Positions 7,833-17,418 are shown, counted from the first letter of the stretch. The stretch: DNA of 64,000 nt from Actinopolyspora saharensis (GCF_900100925.1 NZ_FNKO01000002.1:1736001-1800000); one strand, 5' to 3'. The notes: generated by a model not told the origin, from the sequence alone. Translations and numbers: made by a program.

Positions 7833-9689
7833 TCAGGGCGTTCCCGCGTCGATGATCGCCCGGTTGCTCCTGCGGATGGATTCCACGTCGGGCTTGGTGA
7901 CCTTCCTGTCGTAGGTCATCAGGCCGTTGACCTCGTTCTCCACGTCCGACACCTGGGTGTAGACCGCCGCGGAGATCCCGTTCCGCTCGATGGCTCCGAT
8001 CAGGTCCTCGGAGAGCTGGCCGTAGCGCTCGGTGAGCTCGGAGCTGTTGTCGGTCATCTCGTAGGCGTGCGGGTCACCGGGCCAGAGGTGGCCCTGCTCG
8101 ACGAGCCCGAGGCCGCCGTACTCGCCGTCCACGGCGGCGCGCTCGGCCGTGGCCGTCGGGGTTCCCGGGCCGACGTAGGTGTGATCGTCGTAGATGTCGC
8201 CCGCCCCGGTGTCGGGCAGCGAGTTGCAGCAGTTGACCCCGCTGGAGGCGTCGACCAGCCGGTCGGGATCCTGCCGCTGGATCTCGCGCGTGATGCGGGC
8301 GGTGTCGAACTCGCCCCAGCCCTCGTTGAACGGCACCCAGGTCACCAGCGAGGTCACGCTGTCGAGCTGGTCGACGACCGCCGCGGTCTCGGCCTCGAAG
8401 TTGGCCCGGGACTGCTCGTCAGGGGGTCCGTGGGTGCCGCCCACGTTCGCGGACAGGGAGGGCATGTCCTGCCAGACCAGCATCCCCATCCGGTCTGCCC
8501 AGTAGTACCAGCGCTTCGGGGCGACCTTGATGTGCTTGCGCAGCATGTTGAAGCCCATCCGCTTGGCCTGGGCGATGTCGTGGCGCATGGCCTCGTCGGT
8601 GGGTGGGGTGTGCAGCCCGTCCGGCCAGAACCCCTGGTCGAGCATTCCCTGCTGGAACAGGATCTCGCCGTTGAGCGCCATCCGCTGTCGGCCCTGCGCG
8701 TCGGTGGTCAGGCCGATCGAGCGCATGCCCGCGTAGCTGTCGACCCGGTCCAGCTCGCGTCCGGAGGCGTCCAGCAGGCGCACTGTCAGGTCGTAGAGGT
8801 AGGGGTCGTCGGGGCTCCACAGCCTGGGGTCCGGTGCCGGGGCCTCCACCGCCGATCCGGCCCGCGTGCTGGTTCGCGAGACGACCTCGCCGTTCTCGCG
8901 GGAGACCACGGTCTCGACGCTGGCGGCTTCGGAGCCGCTGATCTCCGGTTCGAGCCGGAAGCTCCGCGAGTCGAGCCGCGGGGTGATGTTCAGCTCGCTC
9001 AGGTGGGTGTTCGAGACCGGTTCGAGCCAGACGGTCTGCCAGATCCCCGAGGAGCCGGTGTAGAAGATCCCGCCGGGCTGGTTGCTCTGCTTGCCCACCG
9101 GGTAGGAGCTGTCCTCGTTGGTGTCGGTCGCCGCCACGGTGACCCGCTGCTGCTTCCCGGGGCGCAGCGCGTCGCTGACGTCGAGCGTGAACGAGGTGAA
9201 CCCGCCCCGGTGCGAACCGACCCGCTCACCGTTCACCCAAACGGTGGCCTGCTGGTCGACCGCTCCGAAGTGCAGCAGCAGTTTCCCACCGCGCCACGAG
9301 TGGGGGACCTTGAAATCGCGCTGGTAGAGCATGTGGTCGTCGTGGCGTTGGATGCCGGACAGCCCGGACTCGACGGGGTAGGGGACGAGCACTCGCTCGT
9401 CGAGGTTCCCGTTCCCGTCGGGTGGGGTGGCTCCGCCCGCGTAGCGCCACTCGCCGTTGAGGTTCTTCCAGCGCTTCCGCTTCATCTGGGGGCGCGGGTA
9501 CTCCGGCAGGGCGTTGTTCGGACCGACCTGTTCGGTCCACGGGGTGCTCAGCGGCGGCTCCTTCGGGGTCCACTGCTTCAGAGGGGTGGCTGCCCCGGCC
9601 GGCACGGCGCTCAGGGCGAGGGTGCTCGCGAGCACGAGTCCGCCGAGGGTGCCGAAGAGCCGTCTGCGGGCGGGCCGTCGTGATTCCAT
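7833..9689 (-). CDS. Secreted glycoside hydrolase family 2 protein
   Basis: A 618-residue enzyme of the beta-glucuronidase/galactosidase clan (GH2). It starts with a Tat-like signal (ARRRLFGTLGG, then a hydrophobic core ending AVPAGAA). A sugar-binding jelly-roll with LLLHFGAVDQQATVWVNG follows, then an immunoglobulin-like domain and a TIM barrel. The acid/base glutamate is in VPFNEGWGEF (Glu456) and the probable nucleophile in DGEYGG (Glu523). The ATG at 9687-9689 is preceded by GAGGAGGATCG. It should hydrolyse a beta-linked plant or microbial glycan outside the cell. The exact sugar cannot be told; many GH2 proteins of this short type are uncharacterised. An extracellular epimerase is encoded next. 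Confidence 0.87.
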   Translation of the reverse strand: MESRRPARRRLFGTLGGLVLASTLALSAVPAGAATPLKQWTPKEPPLSTPWTEQVGPNNALPEYPRPQMKRKRWKNLNGEWRYAGGATPPDGNGNLDERVLVPYPVESGLSGIQRHDDHMLYQRDFKVPHSWRGGKLLLHFGAVDQQATVWVNGERVGSHRGGFTSFTLDVSDALRPGKQQRVTVAATDTNEDSSYPVGKQSNQPGGIFYTGSSGIWQTVWLEPVSNTHLSELNITPRLDSRSFRLEPEISGSEAASVETVVSRENGEVVSRTSTRAGSAVEAPAPDPRLWSPDDPYLYDLTVRLLDASGRELDRVDSYAGMRSIGLTTDAQGRQRMALNGEILFQQGMLDQGFWPDGLHTPPTDEAMRHDIAQAKRMGFNMLRKHIKVAPKRWYYWADRMGMLVWQDMPSLSANVGGTHGPPDEQSRANFEAETAAVVDQLDSVTSLVTWVPFNEGWGEFDTARITREIQRQDPDRLVDASSGVNCCNSLPDTGAGDIYDDHTYVGPGTPTATAERAAVDGEYGGLGLVEQGHLWPGDPHAYEMTDNSSELTERYGQLSEDLIGAIERNGISAAVYTQVSDVENEVNGLMTYDRKVTKPDVESIRRSNRAIIDAGTP

Positions 9690-10123
9690 CGATCCTCCTC
9701 ACACGACATCAGGTGACTCCGCCCCCCCGGGGGCGAGGTTCTCCGCCGCGCAAGTACCGGTGGCACATTCGGCAACAAAGAGCAACACAACCGGACGGCA
9801 GTCACCATCAACGAACATTGGTGTCGTAGAACACAACTCGCGTCAACATCACCGGGCGAGAATGCTCCGCCGGGAGCAGTGCCGCGGGGCCGAACGGCCG
9901 CACGTCGTCGACCGGAAGCGAAAACTCACCGGCCCGAGTGAGCGCGAGTGAGCGGTGGCCCTGCGCGGACCCGCTCGGGGCGCGGAAGCCGAGCGGAGGC
10001 AGTCCCCCGGGCCGGACACGGCTCCCCGGGGACGGAAGCGTGATCCCTCCCACCTCGGTGTGACGGGTCTTGCGACCGCGGAACGACGCGTCCGAGCAGC
10101 GCGACGGGCTACCGTTGGCGGAC
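9690..10123. promoter_or_regulatory. Divergent intergenic region, GH2 / histidine kinase
   Basis: This 434-bp region separates two divergently transcribed genes. The right end holds a TACCGT -10 box (10110-10115) for the leaderless kinase start. A short dyad CACCA-N11-TGGTG lies at about 9806-9826 on the GH2 side, too weak to name an operator. No further gene is supported. Confidence 0.45.
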
Positions 10124-11344
10124 GTGCGGAGACTGAGTCTGTGGATGCGCGCCCACCCGAGCGCCGGGGACAGCGTGCTGATGCTGGTGGTGCTGCTGGC
10201 CGAGGTTCTGCGCGGCACGTTCGGCGAATCCGTCGCAGGCTCCCCGGCCCCGCACTGGGACGTGCTCGCCGGGGTGCTGCTGGTCCTGCCGCTGGTGCTG
10301 CGGAGGAACCTGCCGGTTCCGGTGGCCTACCTGGTGCTGCTCGGCCTGCTGGTTCAGCTGGTCACGCAGCAGGACATGATCACCCGTCCGGGGGCCTGCG
10401 CGGTGCTGGTCATGCTGTACACCCTGGTCGCCTACGTGGGCAGGAGCGCGGCGGCGTGCTACGCCTGCGGAGCCGTGGTGACGTGGTTGGTCCCGGTGGC
10501 GCTGTTCGACAACCCCCACGGGTGGACGCCCCTCGTGCTCTTCGCGGTCCAGCTGGGGCTCGGACTCGGGTTCTGCTGGGTGCTCGGCGAGTACGTCGGT
10601 GCGCGCAGGGCGTACCAGGAGGCCACGGAGAGCAGGCTGCGCAGCCTGGAGTTCGAACAGGACCAGCAGGCCAGGATCGCGGTGGCCGAGGAGCGCAACC
10701 GCATAGCCAGGGAACTGCACGACGTGCTCGCGCACTCGGTGAACGTGATGGTCACCCACGCCGACGGAGCCGCCTACGCGGTGCGGCGGAAACCGGAGCT
10801 GGCCGAGCAGGCCTTGGCGACCATAGGCAGCACCGGCAGGGACGCCCTGAGCGAGCTGCGGAGCCTGCTCCACGTGCTGCGTCACCCGGAGGAGCGGGAC
10901 GACGCCGGGGACCGTTCTCCCCAACCCGGTGCGAACGGTGTTCGCGACCTCGTGGAACGCGTTCGTGCGCTGGGACTGCCGGTCACCCTGCGGATAGACG
11001 GGGAGCTGGACCGGGTGCCGACCGGGCCGGGGCTGGCCATCTACCGCATCGTCCAGGAGTCGCTGACCAACGTGCTCAAGCACGCGGGGTGGAACGCGAC
11101 GGCGACGGTGTCGCTGGAGGAGACGGGCGCCGGCATGCGCATCGAGGTGTCCGACAGCGGGGCGCGCGGCGTGCTGGCTCCGCGGACTCCGCAACCCTCC
11201 GGGGGCAACGGCGTCATCGGGATGCGGGAACGGGCCACCGTCTACGGCGGGAGCCTCGAAGCGGGCCCGAACGCCGAGGGCGGTTGGTGCGTGCGCGCCG
11301 AGCTCCCGCTGGAGGGCGAGCGAGCCGTGGCCGGGGCCTCGTAG
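10124..11344 (+). CDS. NarL-type sensor histidine kinase (system 1)
   Basis: A 406-residue membrane histidine kinase. About five N-terminal hydrophobic segments (roughly residues 15-165) carry no recognisable extracellular sensor domain. A HisKA_3 dimerisation domain follows with the phosphorylated His in ARELHDVLAHSVN (His199), then an HATPase_c domain (NVLKHAG; GNGVIGMRERATVYGG). It should autophosphorylate and pass the phosphate to the response regulator starting at 11497. The GTG at 10124 lies 8 nt after a TACCGT -10 box, so the transcript is probably leaderless. Upstream in-frame codons were rejected for that reason. The signal is unknown. Confidence 0.87.
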   Translation: MRRLSLWMRAHPSAGDSVLMLVVLLAEVLRGTFGESVAGSPAPHWDVLAGVLLVLPLVLRRNLPVPVAYLVLLGLLVQLVTQQDMITRPGACAVLVMLYTLVAYVGRSAAACYACGAVVTWLVPVALFDNPHGWTPLVLFAVQLGLGLGFCWVLGEYVGARRAYQEATESRLRSLEFEQDQQARIAVAEERNRIARELHDVLAHSVNVMVTHADGAAYAVRRKPELAEQALATIGSTGRDALSELRSLLHVLRHPEERDDAGDRSPQPGANGVRDLVERVRALGLPVTLRIDGELDRVPTGPGLAIYRIVQESLTNVLKHAGWNATATVSLEETGAGMRIEVSDSGARGVLAPRTPQPSGGNGVIGMRERATVYGGSLEAGPNAEGGWCVRAELPLEGERAVAGAS

Positions 11345-11496
11345 CCGGGACCCGTAGCCTGCCCCCCGGAACCGGGATCCCCGCGGGCAGCGCAGGCCCG
11401 CCGCTCCCGTCGGAAGCCGCGGAGACGGCGCGCGAGGTTCCGTCCCCGCGCCGTCGAGCGACCCCGGAGGCGGGGAGCTGCTATAGGCTGACCGGC

Positions 11497-12153
11497 ATGG
11501 TTCGCGTGGTACTGGTCGACGATCAGGAACTCATGAGGGTCGGCCTGCGCATGGTGCTGGACTCCCAGCAGGACGTGCAGGTGGTCGACGAAGCGGAGGA
11601 CGGGGACTCCGCCGTGGCGAAGGCGCGCGAACACGCTCCGGACGTGGTGCTCATGGACGTCCGGATGCCGGGGACGGACGGGGTGCGCGCCACCGAGCTC
11701 ATCGTGGGTGAGGACCTGGCCAAGGTGCTGGTGATGACCACCTTCGACCTCGACGACTACGCCCTGTCCGCGTTGCGGGCCGGGGCCGCCGGGTTCCTGC
11801 TCAAGGACACTCCGCCCGACGACCTGGTCTCGGCCGTGCGCTCCGTGCACGAGGGCGACGCCGTCGTCTCGCCCAGCGTGACCAAGCGGTTGCTGGACCG
11901 CTTCCTCGGGGCCTCCGGGGGCGAGCTGCGGGACGACTCCGTGCTGGAAGTGCTCACCGACCGCGAGCGCGAGGTCCTGGTCAACACGGCCCGTGGGCTG
12001 TCCAACGGCGAGATCGCCGAGCGCATGTTCCTCTCCGAGGCCACCGTGAAGACCCACGTCGGGCGGGTGCTGTCCAAGCTCGAGCTGCGTGATCGGGTGC
12101 AGGCCGTGGTGCTGGCCTACGAGACCGGTCTGGTGCGTCCGGGTGCGGAGTAG
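11497..12153 (+). CDS. NarL/FixJ-family response regulator (system 1)
   Basis: A 218-residue regulator with an N-terminal receiver domain: acidic pocket Asp8-Asp9, phosphoacceptor Asp54 in VVLMDVRMPG, Thr in MTTFD, and the FLLKD lysine. A C-terminal LuxR-type helix-turn-helix follows (LTDREREVLVNTARGLSNGE, then LSEATVKTHVGRVL). It is the cognate partner of the kinase that ends 152 nt upstream. A TATAGG -10 box at 11482-11487 stands 9 nt before the ATG, so it can also be made from its own leaderless transcript. Its target genes are unknown. Confidence 0.88.
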   Translation: MVRVVLVDDQELMRVGLRMVLDSQQDVQVVDEAEDGDSAVAKAREHAPDVVLMDVRMPGTDGVRATELIVGEDLAKVLVMTTFDLDDYALSALRAGAAGFLLKDTPPDDLVSAVRSVHEGDAVVSPSVTKRLLDRFLGASGGELRDDSVLEVLTDREREVLVNTARGLSNGEIAERMFLSEATVKTHVGRVLSKLELRDRVQAVVLAYETGLVRPGAE

Positions 12154-12172
12154 CTCCGCGCCCGGCGGAGCT
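12152..12172 (+). terminator. Hairpin overlapping the response-regulator stop codon
   Basis: An 8-bp perfect stem, AGCTCCGC / GCGGAGCT, with a 5-nt loop begins inside the TAG stop codon. It probably ends the two-component transcript. Confidence 0.5.
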
Positions 12173-12267
12173 CGTCCGGCTTCCCGCGGGGAGCTCGTTC
12201 GGCACGTTTCGTGCGAGACGGCGCACGTTCCGGCTGCGGCGGTGCGTGTGGTGGATAGGCTTCCGGT

Positions 12268-13074
12268 GTGACCGCAACATCCAGTTGGAAACCACGTCTG
12301 GTCGCGCTCGACGTGGACGGAACCGTGCTCGATCCGGACACGCAGACGATATCGGCGCCGGTGCGCGCCGCCGTGTCCCGCGTGGCCGCGCAGGCCCAGG
12401 TGGTCATCGCCACCGGCAGGAGCATGCTCGGCGCACTGCCCGTGCTCGACGAGCTGGGGATGGACTCGGGGGAGGCCCTGTGCTCCAACGGGGCCGTCCG
12501 GGTGGACGTCGCCACGGGCGAGGCCGTCTCGGTGGAGACCTTCGATCCGCAGCCCGTTCACGAGCGGTTGAACCTGCTGCTGCCGGGTGCGTTGTTCGCG
12601 GCCGAACAGCTCGGCAAGGGGAGTCTGGTCACCGAGCCGTTCCCCGCGGGGGAGCTGCACGGGCCCCAGTGGCCCAGCGGGGTCCCCGAACTGGTCGCCA
12701 AGCCCGTCCCCAGGCTCATCGCGAACTGGGCCGGGCACTCCCCGGCCGAGGTCTGGGGGAAGCTGGAGGGGGTGGAGCTGCCCGGCTGCATTTACACGAT
12801 CGACCACTACGAACCGTGGGTGACGGTCGTCCCCGACGGAGTGACCAAGGCCGCTTCCCTGGAGAAGTTGCGGGTCGAGCTCGGGGTTGCCTCCGAGGAC
12901 ACGCTGGCGGTCGGTGACGGGGACAACGACATCCAGATGTTGAGCTGGGCCCGGCACGGGGTGGCCATGGGGCAGGCGCCCGCCACCGTGCGGTTGTCCG
13001 CCGACGAGGTGACCGGTGCGGTCGCCGAGGACGGTCTGGTCGGTGCGCTGGAGCGCTGGTTCCCGCTCGATTGA
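12268..13074 (+). CDS. Cof-type HAD-IIB phosphatase
   Basis: A 268-residue HAD hydrolase. Motif I is VALDVDGTVLD with the nucleophilic and acid/base Asp pair, motif II is VVIATGRS, and motif III/IV is VGDGDNDIQML. The large cap between motifs II and III places it in the Cof (C2B) branch, which dephosphorylates sugar phosphates or cofactors such as FMN and pyridoxal phosphate. The GTG at 12268 is 6-7 nt after a GATAGG -10-like box, suggesting a leaderless mRNA. The substrate cannot be assigned from sequence. Confidence 0.85.
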   Translation: MTATSSWKPRLVALDVDGTVLDPDTQTISAPVRAAVSRVAAQAQVVIATGRSMLGALPVLDELGMDSGEALCSNGAVRVDVATGEAVSVETFDPQPVHERLNLLLPGALFAAEQLGKGSLVTEPFPAGELHGPQWPSGVPELVAKPVPRLIANWAGHSPAEVWGKLEGVELPGCIYTIDHYEPWVTVVPDGVTKAASLEKLRVELGVASEDTLAVGDGDNDIQMLSWARHGVAMGQAPATVRLSADEVTGAVAEDGLVGALERWFPLD

Positions 13075-13283
13075 TCTCCACCGGTGGTCCTTCCCCGGGA
13101 CTCCGGGGAGGTCTTCGGGAAGGACTGGGACGTCCTGGGGGAGGAAGTACGACTTGAAGACTACTCGGTTTTAGACCGAAGGCTGACGCGCGCGCACCCG
13201 ATCAGCGGGCAACCTGGGGTGTGGCATGGGCCGGAACTCGGATCGTTCGTTCCGGCCGTCACCGAGTCCTCCCAGGAGTGAAG

Positions 13284-14246
13284 ATGATCGAGGCTGTGGG
13301 CCTCACCAAACGCTACGGTTCGACGGTCGCGGTGAACGATCTGTCGTTCACCGTCAAGCCCGGCAAGGTGACCGGTTTTCTCGGGCCGAACGGCGCGGGC
13401 AAGTCGACCACCATGCGCATGATGCTCGGACTGGACCAGCCCACGGCGGGCAAGGTCCTCTTCGACGGCAAGCGCTACACCGAGCTGACGAATCCGCTGC
13501 GCACGGTCGGCGCCCTGGTGGACGCGAAGTGGGTTCACCCGAATCGTTCGGCGTACGCGCACCTGAAGTGGATGGCGCGGTCCAACGAGATCCCCGTGAA
13601 GCGGGTGGACGAGGTGTTGGACACCGTCGGGCTCACCGAAGTGGCGCGCCGCAGGGCGGGCAGCTTCTCGCTCGGCATGTCCCAGCGCCTCGGGATCGCG
13701 ACGGCCCTGCTCGGCGACCCGGACATCCTGATGTTCGACGAGCCGGTGAACGGTTTGGACCCGGAGGGCATCAACTGGATTCGCCGGTTCATGCAGCGGC
13801 TGGCCGCGGAGGGACGCACCGTTCTGGTCTCCAGTCATCTGCTCTCCGAGATGGCCCAGACGGCCGAGGAACTGGTGGTGGTCGGCCGCGGAAGGCTGAT
13901 CACCCAGTGCACCACCGAGGAGTTCGTGAACAGCACCAGCAGCTCCTCGGTCAAGGTCCGCGCTCCTCGGGCGGAACAGCTCCGCGAGGTGCTGACCGCG
14001 CAGGGGATGGCGGTGGCTCCCCCGGACTCCCGGGAGCCCGACAGCCTGGTCGTCTCCGAGTCGAGCACCGAGCAGATAGGCGAGCTCGCCGCGGAGCACG
14101 GTTTCGTGCTGCACGAGCTGTCCGCCCAGCGCGGTTCGCTCGAGGACGCGTTCATGCAGATGACCGGGCAGGACGTGGAGTACCGCACCGGTGAACCGGA
14201 ATCCGCTCTCCCCGGGAACGGGTCGCTCGCGACTGCCGAGAAGTGA
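13284..14246 (+). CDS. ABC transporter ATP-binding protein
   Basis: A 320-residue ABC-type ATPase of the drug/bacitracin-export (CcmA/DrrA-like) kind. It shows Walker A GPNGAGKST, signature FSLGMSQRLG (a variant of LSGGQ), Walker B ILMFDEPVNGLDPEG and switch His in VSSH. The Walker A and Q-loop region includes LVDAKWVHPNRSAY. About 90 residues after the nucleotide-binding domain form an accessory C-terminal domain. The ATG at 13284 has AGGAGTG upstream. It energises the permease encoded 132 nt downstream; the substrate may be a peptide or lipid-type compound but is not known. Confidence 0.88.
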   Translation: MIEAVGLTKRYGSTVAVNDLSFTVKPGKVTGFLGPNGAGKSTTMRMMLGLDQPTAGKVLFDGKRYTELTNPLRTVGALVDAKWVHPNRSAYAHLKWMARSNEIPVKRVDEVLDTVGLTEVARRRAGSFSLGMSQRLGIATALLGDPDILMFDEPVNGLDPEGINWIRRFMQRLAAEGRTVLVSSHLLSEMAQTAEELVVVGRGRLITQCTTEEFVNSTSSSSVKVRAPRAEQLREVLTAQGMAVAPPDSREPDSLVVSESSTEQIGELAAEHGFVLHELSAQRGSLEDAFMQMTGQDVEYRTGEPESALPGNGSLATAEK

Positions 14247-14378
14247 AGCCGAGCTGAGCCGGTGGCCGGTCGCCACCGGTGTTGACCTCCTCGATCCACA
14301 GTCCACACGTGTGCGGCGACGGCGGTTCTGATTCACTCAGCGAACTGCTGGCCCGCACCTTTTCAACGGGATTCTCCT

Positions 14379-15128
14379 ATGACATTGATCTCAGTCGAAC
14401 GCATGAAGCTCTTCTCCACCCGGTCCCCGTGGTGGTGCATCGCCACGGCACTGGTGCTGACCATCGGGTTCGCCGCGATGTTCGCCTCCCAGATGCAGGA
14501 AATGGTTCCGATGAGCGTCGGGATGACCCAGCAGGGGGCCCAGTTCGGTCTCATCGTGGTCATGGTGATGGCGACGTTGGCCGTGACCACCGAGTACCGG
14601 TTCGGAACCATCCGGGCGACCTTCCAGGCGATGCCCAACAGGGTGGCCGTCATGCTGGCCAAGACCTCCGTGGTCGCGGTGCTGGCCTTCCTGATCGGCG
14701 AGCTGGCCGCCTTCGGCTCGTGGGCCGCGGGGTGGCTGCTCACCTCGGACCAGGCTCTGGTGCTGGACACGGCGACGGAATGGCGACAGGTCGCCGGAGT
14801 GGGACTGGTCTTCGCGGGGGCCGCGATCTTCGCCCTTTCCGTGGGTGCGCTGGTGCGCCAGACGGCCGGTGCGGTGACGCTGGTGATGATCTGGGTGCTG
14901 TTGGCCGAGTCGTTGATCCAGCTGCTGCCCACCATCGGGGACGACATCTACGAGTGGTTGCCGTTCGCCGCGGCCTTCAGGTTCATGCGCGGGGGAGGGG
15001 GGTCCACTGTGGGCCAGCCCGTCTCCGAGATGCCGATCGGACCGTGGGCCTCCCTGGTCTACTTCCTCGCCATCGCGGTGGTGCTGCTCGTGGTGGCGTT
15101 GGTCACGGTTCGCAAGCGTGACGCATGA
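14379..15128 (+). CDS. ABC-2 type transporter permease
   Basis: A 249-residue integral membrane protein with six predicted hydrophobic helices: WCIATALVLTIGFAAMF; LIVVMVMATLAVTT; VAVLAFLIGELAAF; VGLVFAGAAIFAL; TLVMIWVLLAESLIQ; LVYFLAIAVVLLVVALV. The N-terminal SVERMKLFSTRSPWW is the amphipathic coupling segment usual in this family. It pairs with the ATPase just upstream. The short intergenic region has no clear terminator, so the two genes are likely co-transcribed. Confidence 0.83.
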   Translation: MTLISVERMKLFSTRSPWWCIATALVLTIGFAAMFASQMQEMVPMSVGMTQQGAQFGLIVVMVMATLAVTTEYRFGTIRATFQAMPNRVAVMLAKTSVVAVLAFLIGELAAFGSWAAGWLLTSDQALVLDTATEWRQVAGVGLVFAGAAIFALSVGALVRQTAGAVTLVMIWVLLAESLIQLLPTIGDDIYEWLPFAAAFRFMRGGGGSTVGQPVSEMPIGPWASLVYFLAIAVVLLVVALVTVRKRDA

Positions 15129-15882
15129 GCCCACCGTCTGTTTTTTCCTCCCTTCGGGTGAGCGATATCCGAAAATCGATCTGTTCATCATCAGGCAGTT
15201 GCTTGAGCAGAGATGGCACTCATCCATCCGGGTGAGCTAGTCACGCGAAGGGGAATCAAACCTCCTCGTGTGATTTCACGCTGTTACCCATCCCGGGGGA
15301 GAGACTGCTCACCCCTGCCGATAAGATCACCGCAGTTGGTCCTATAGGGACCGCTGTAGGCCTAACGATCCGCTGTGCACTCTGTCGGGGTGAGTTCTAG
15401 CACAACCGGATCGACCGGCTGTACGGGCGCTTCGGGGGTGCCTAACGGTCGGGACGGGGGAGGGCCAGGGCTGTCATTCGGGGGACGGCCCTGGCCCTGA
15501 TCACTTCCGGTGGGTCGCGTCACCACGCGGCCCCGCTTTCCACCGCTGCCTTCTTCGACTGCCTTCCACGGCTGTCTCCCGCGCCCGGTCCTCGCGAACT
15601 TGCGAGCTTTTACTCCGGACTTCGAGCGCACGCAACTCGACGAGCACTGTGCGGGCTGCTTCGATTACGGTTCGATTGATTCTGCGCTACTATCGATGGC
15701 CCCCGTACGTGAGCACGGGGTCACGATTCGAGAGGGTGTGTTTACCCCTCGCGTTCGTGGTAATTCGTAAAGTGAGCGGTGCGATCCCGAACCAACGCCG
15801 TTTCCGGGGCGCATCCCCTGGGGGTGCTTGCCGCGAGTGCCTATCCGACCCCTCTCGCGGTGCTCGCGGAGGAAGGTGAGTT
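15129..15882 (+). other. 754-bp intergenic region with hairpin and GGGTGAG motifs
   Basis: No gene is supported here. The left half (15140-15370) is less GC-rich than its surroundings. It contains the motif GGGTGAG or its complement at about 15155, 15226, 15308 (minus) and 15388, plus the near-palindrome GGTCC-TATAG-GGACC (15338-15352). A strong hairpin follows at 15461-15498. The right part carries several TA-rich steps (for example TACTAT near 15690) that could be promoter elements for the gene at 15883. Short open frames here have poor codon structure. Confidence 0.4.
15461..15498. terminator. 11-bp perfect hairpin
   Basis: AGGGCCAGGGC (15461-15471) pairs perfectly with GCCCTGGCCCT (15488-15498) around a 16-nt loop. 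It lies about 330 nt after the ABC permease stop codon, too far for a simple terminator of that gene. It may instead end an unannotated transcript in the region. Confidence 0.45.
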
Positions 15883-16455
15883 GTGGTTCTTTCGAGTGAG
15901 TTTTCGTCGCATGAGCAAAAAGCGGAGGCGAACGGGGACGAGGAAAACGATGTACGACTGATCCCGATACCTCGTCTGGAGTGGTCCCTGGCCACCGAGC
16001 CGGTCCCCTCCGCGGACGAGGCCACCTCTCCCGCATCGGTGCGGTGCGGCTGGGTGCACACCGCACCGGAGGGGCACGTGCTCGAACTGTTCCGCCGGCT
16101 CGACGGTTCGGCGGGGCGGCTGCCGGTCCCGTGGTGGTTGCGTGCCCTGGAACGGGGTGAGATCGCCACGCGCGCGGAGGGTTTCGAGTTCGAGGACGCA
16201 GTGCACTCACTGCTGAGCAAGCGGCGGGGGTGGATCTTCGTCCCCTGGTCGACGGCGGGTGAGATAGGTTACTGGGAGTACACTCCTTCCGACCGGCCTC
16301 CGATGACCGTCCCGACCACCGTCACGTTGACGGACCAGCACCCCGGCTGGCTCAACATCCTCCCCGCCCAGGTGGACAGCGGTAGAACGATCCCGGTTCC
16401 CGAACCGGGGCTCGACGGACTGTCCGAGCTCCTCCCGCGCATCGAGTCCTGGTGA
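15883..16455 (+). CDS. Conserved hypothetical protein upstream of trmB
   Basis: A 190-residue protein starting with GTG at 15883 behind GAGGAAGGTGAG. It has no signal peptide or membrane segment. It is acidic at the N-terminus and contains several Trp-rich motifs (GRLPVPWWLRALERGE, RRGWIFVPWSTAGEIGYWEY). I do not recognise the family. Codon usage agrees with neighbouring genes and there are no frameshifts. It lies about 107 nt before trmB on the same strand, but trmB has its own -10 box. Confidence 0.6.
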   Translation: MVLSSEFSSHEQKAEANGDEENDVRLIPIPRLEWSLATEPVPSADEATSPASVRCGWVHTAPEGHVLELFRRLDGSAGRLPVPWWLRALERGEIATRAEGFEFEDAVHSLLSKRRGWIFVPWSTAGEIGYWEYTPSDRPPMTVPTTVTLTDQHPGWLNILPAQVDSGRTIPVPEPGLDGLSELLPRIESW

Positions 16456-16562
16456 TCCGGCACGGACGACGAGTTCGACCGGGTTGTGCGAAGGGCGCGT
16501 GAAAGCCCGACAGCACTGGTCGAACTCGGGAACCGGAGTCGAGTTTGCGATACTGACCTCCC

Positions 16563-17276
16563 GTGAGTGCTTCCGACCAGCAGGTTCCCCAGCGGCGCAC
16601 GGTTGTCAGCTACGTGCGGCGCGGTGAGCGGATGACAGCCGGGCAGCAACGTGCCTGGGACCGGTATTGGGCGGAGTTCGGCCGTGACATCTCCGAACTC
16701 CCCGAAGGGTCACTGGACACGACCGGTTGGTTCGGCCGCTCCGCGCCGTTGGTTCTGGAGATCGGCTCCGGGATGGGGGAGACGACAGCGGAACTGGCCG
16801 CGGCCCGACCGGATCTCGACCACCTGGCGGTCGAGGTGTACAAGCCTGGACTGGCGCAGCTGCTGCTGCGTGCCGAGAAAATGGGAATCGACAATCTCCG
16901 CCTGCTGCGCGGTGACGCGACCGTGTTGCTGCGTGAGCACGTGGCGTCGGGGTCACTGGCGGAGGTGCGGATCTTCTTCCCGGACCCCTGGCCCAAGAAG
17001 CGTCACCACAAGCGGCGGCTGATACAGCCCGAGTTCGTCGAACTGGTGGCCTCGAGGCTGCGGGAAGGGGGAGTGCTGCACCTGGCGACCGACTGGCAGG
17101 ACTACGCCGAGCAGATGATGGAGGTCTGCACCGCCCGGCCCGAGCTGCGCAACAGCTACGCCGATCATCCGGGTGGCTGGGCGCCGCGTCCGGAGTGGCG
17201 ACCGGTCACCAAGTTCGAGGAACGTGCTCATTCCGAGGGGCGAGCGGTGCACGATCTGATATTCGAACGTCACTGA
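16563..17276 (+). CDS. trmB: tRNA (guanine-N7-)-methyltransferase
   Basis: A 237-residue class I SAM-dependent methyltransferase that forms m7G46 in the variable loop of tRNA. Hallmarks are the SAM-binding VLEIGSGMGETT, an acidic strand end at LAVEVYKPG, the catalytic motif RIFFPDPWPKKRHHKRRL, the LATDWQDYAEQM segment and the C-terminal TKFEERAHSEGRAVHDL motif. Length matches the bacterial family. The GTG at 16563 lies 7 nt downstream of a GATACT box, implying a leaderless transcript. Confidence 0.95.
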   Translation: MSASDQQVPQRRTVVSYVRRGERMTAGQQRAWDRYWAEFGRDISELPEGSLDTTGWFGRSAPLVLEIGSGMGETTAELAAARPDLDHLAVEVYKPGLAQLLLRAEKMGIDNLRLLRGDATVLLREHVASGSLAEVRIFFPDPWPKKRHHKRRLIQPEFVELVASRLREGGVLHLATDWQDYAEQMMEVCTARPELRNSYADHPGGWAPRPEWRPVTKFEERAHSEGRAVHDLIFERH

Positions 17277-17290
17277 CGTCGTCTCCCGTG

Positions 17291-17319
17291 CCCGATCTCT
17301 TCCGAGAACCGGGATCGGG
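17291..17319 (+). terminator. Hairpin after trmB
   Basis: CCCGATC (17291-17297) pairs with GATCGGG (17313-17319), 15 nt after the trmB stop codon. It is a modest 7-bp stem that plausibly ends the trmB transcript. Confidence 0.45.
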
Positions 17320-17418
17320 AAGTCTCGTGGACGGGTCGGTCTGCCCGGAGTACGGATGGGACGTCTTCCGGTCGTGGTCTCTCGCTGGGGACAGGCGTAG
17401 CGAGTGGCCTCACTCGGC

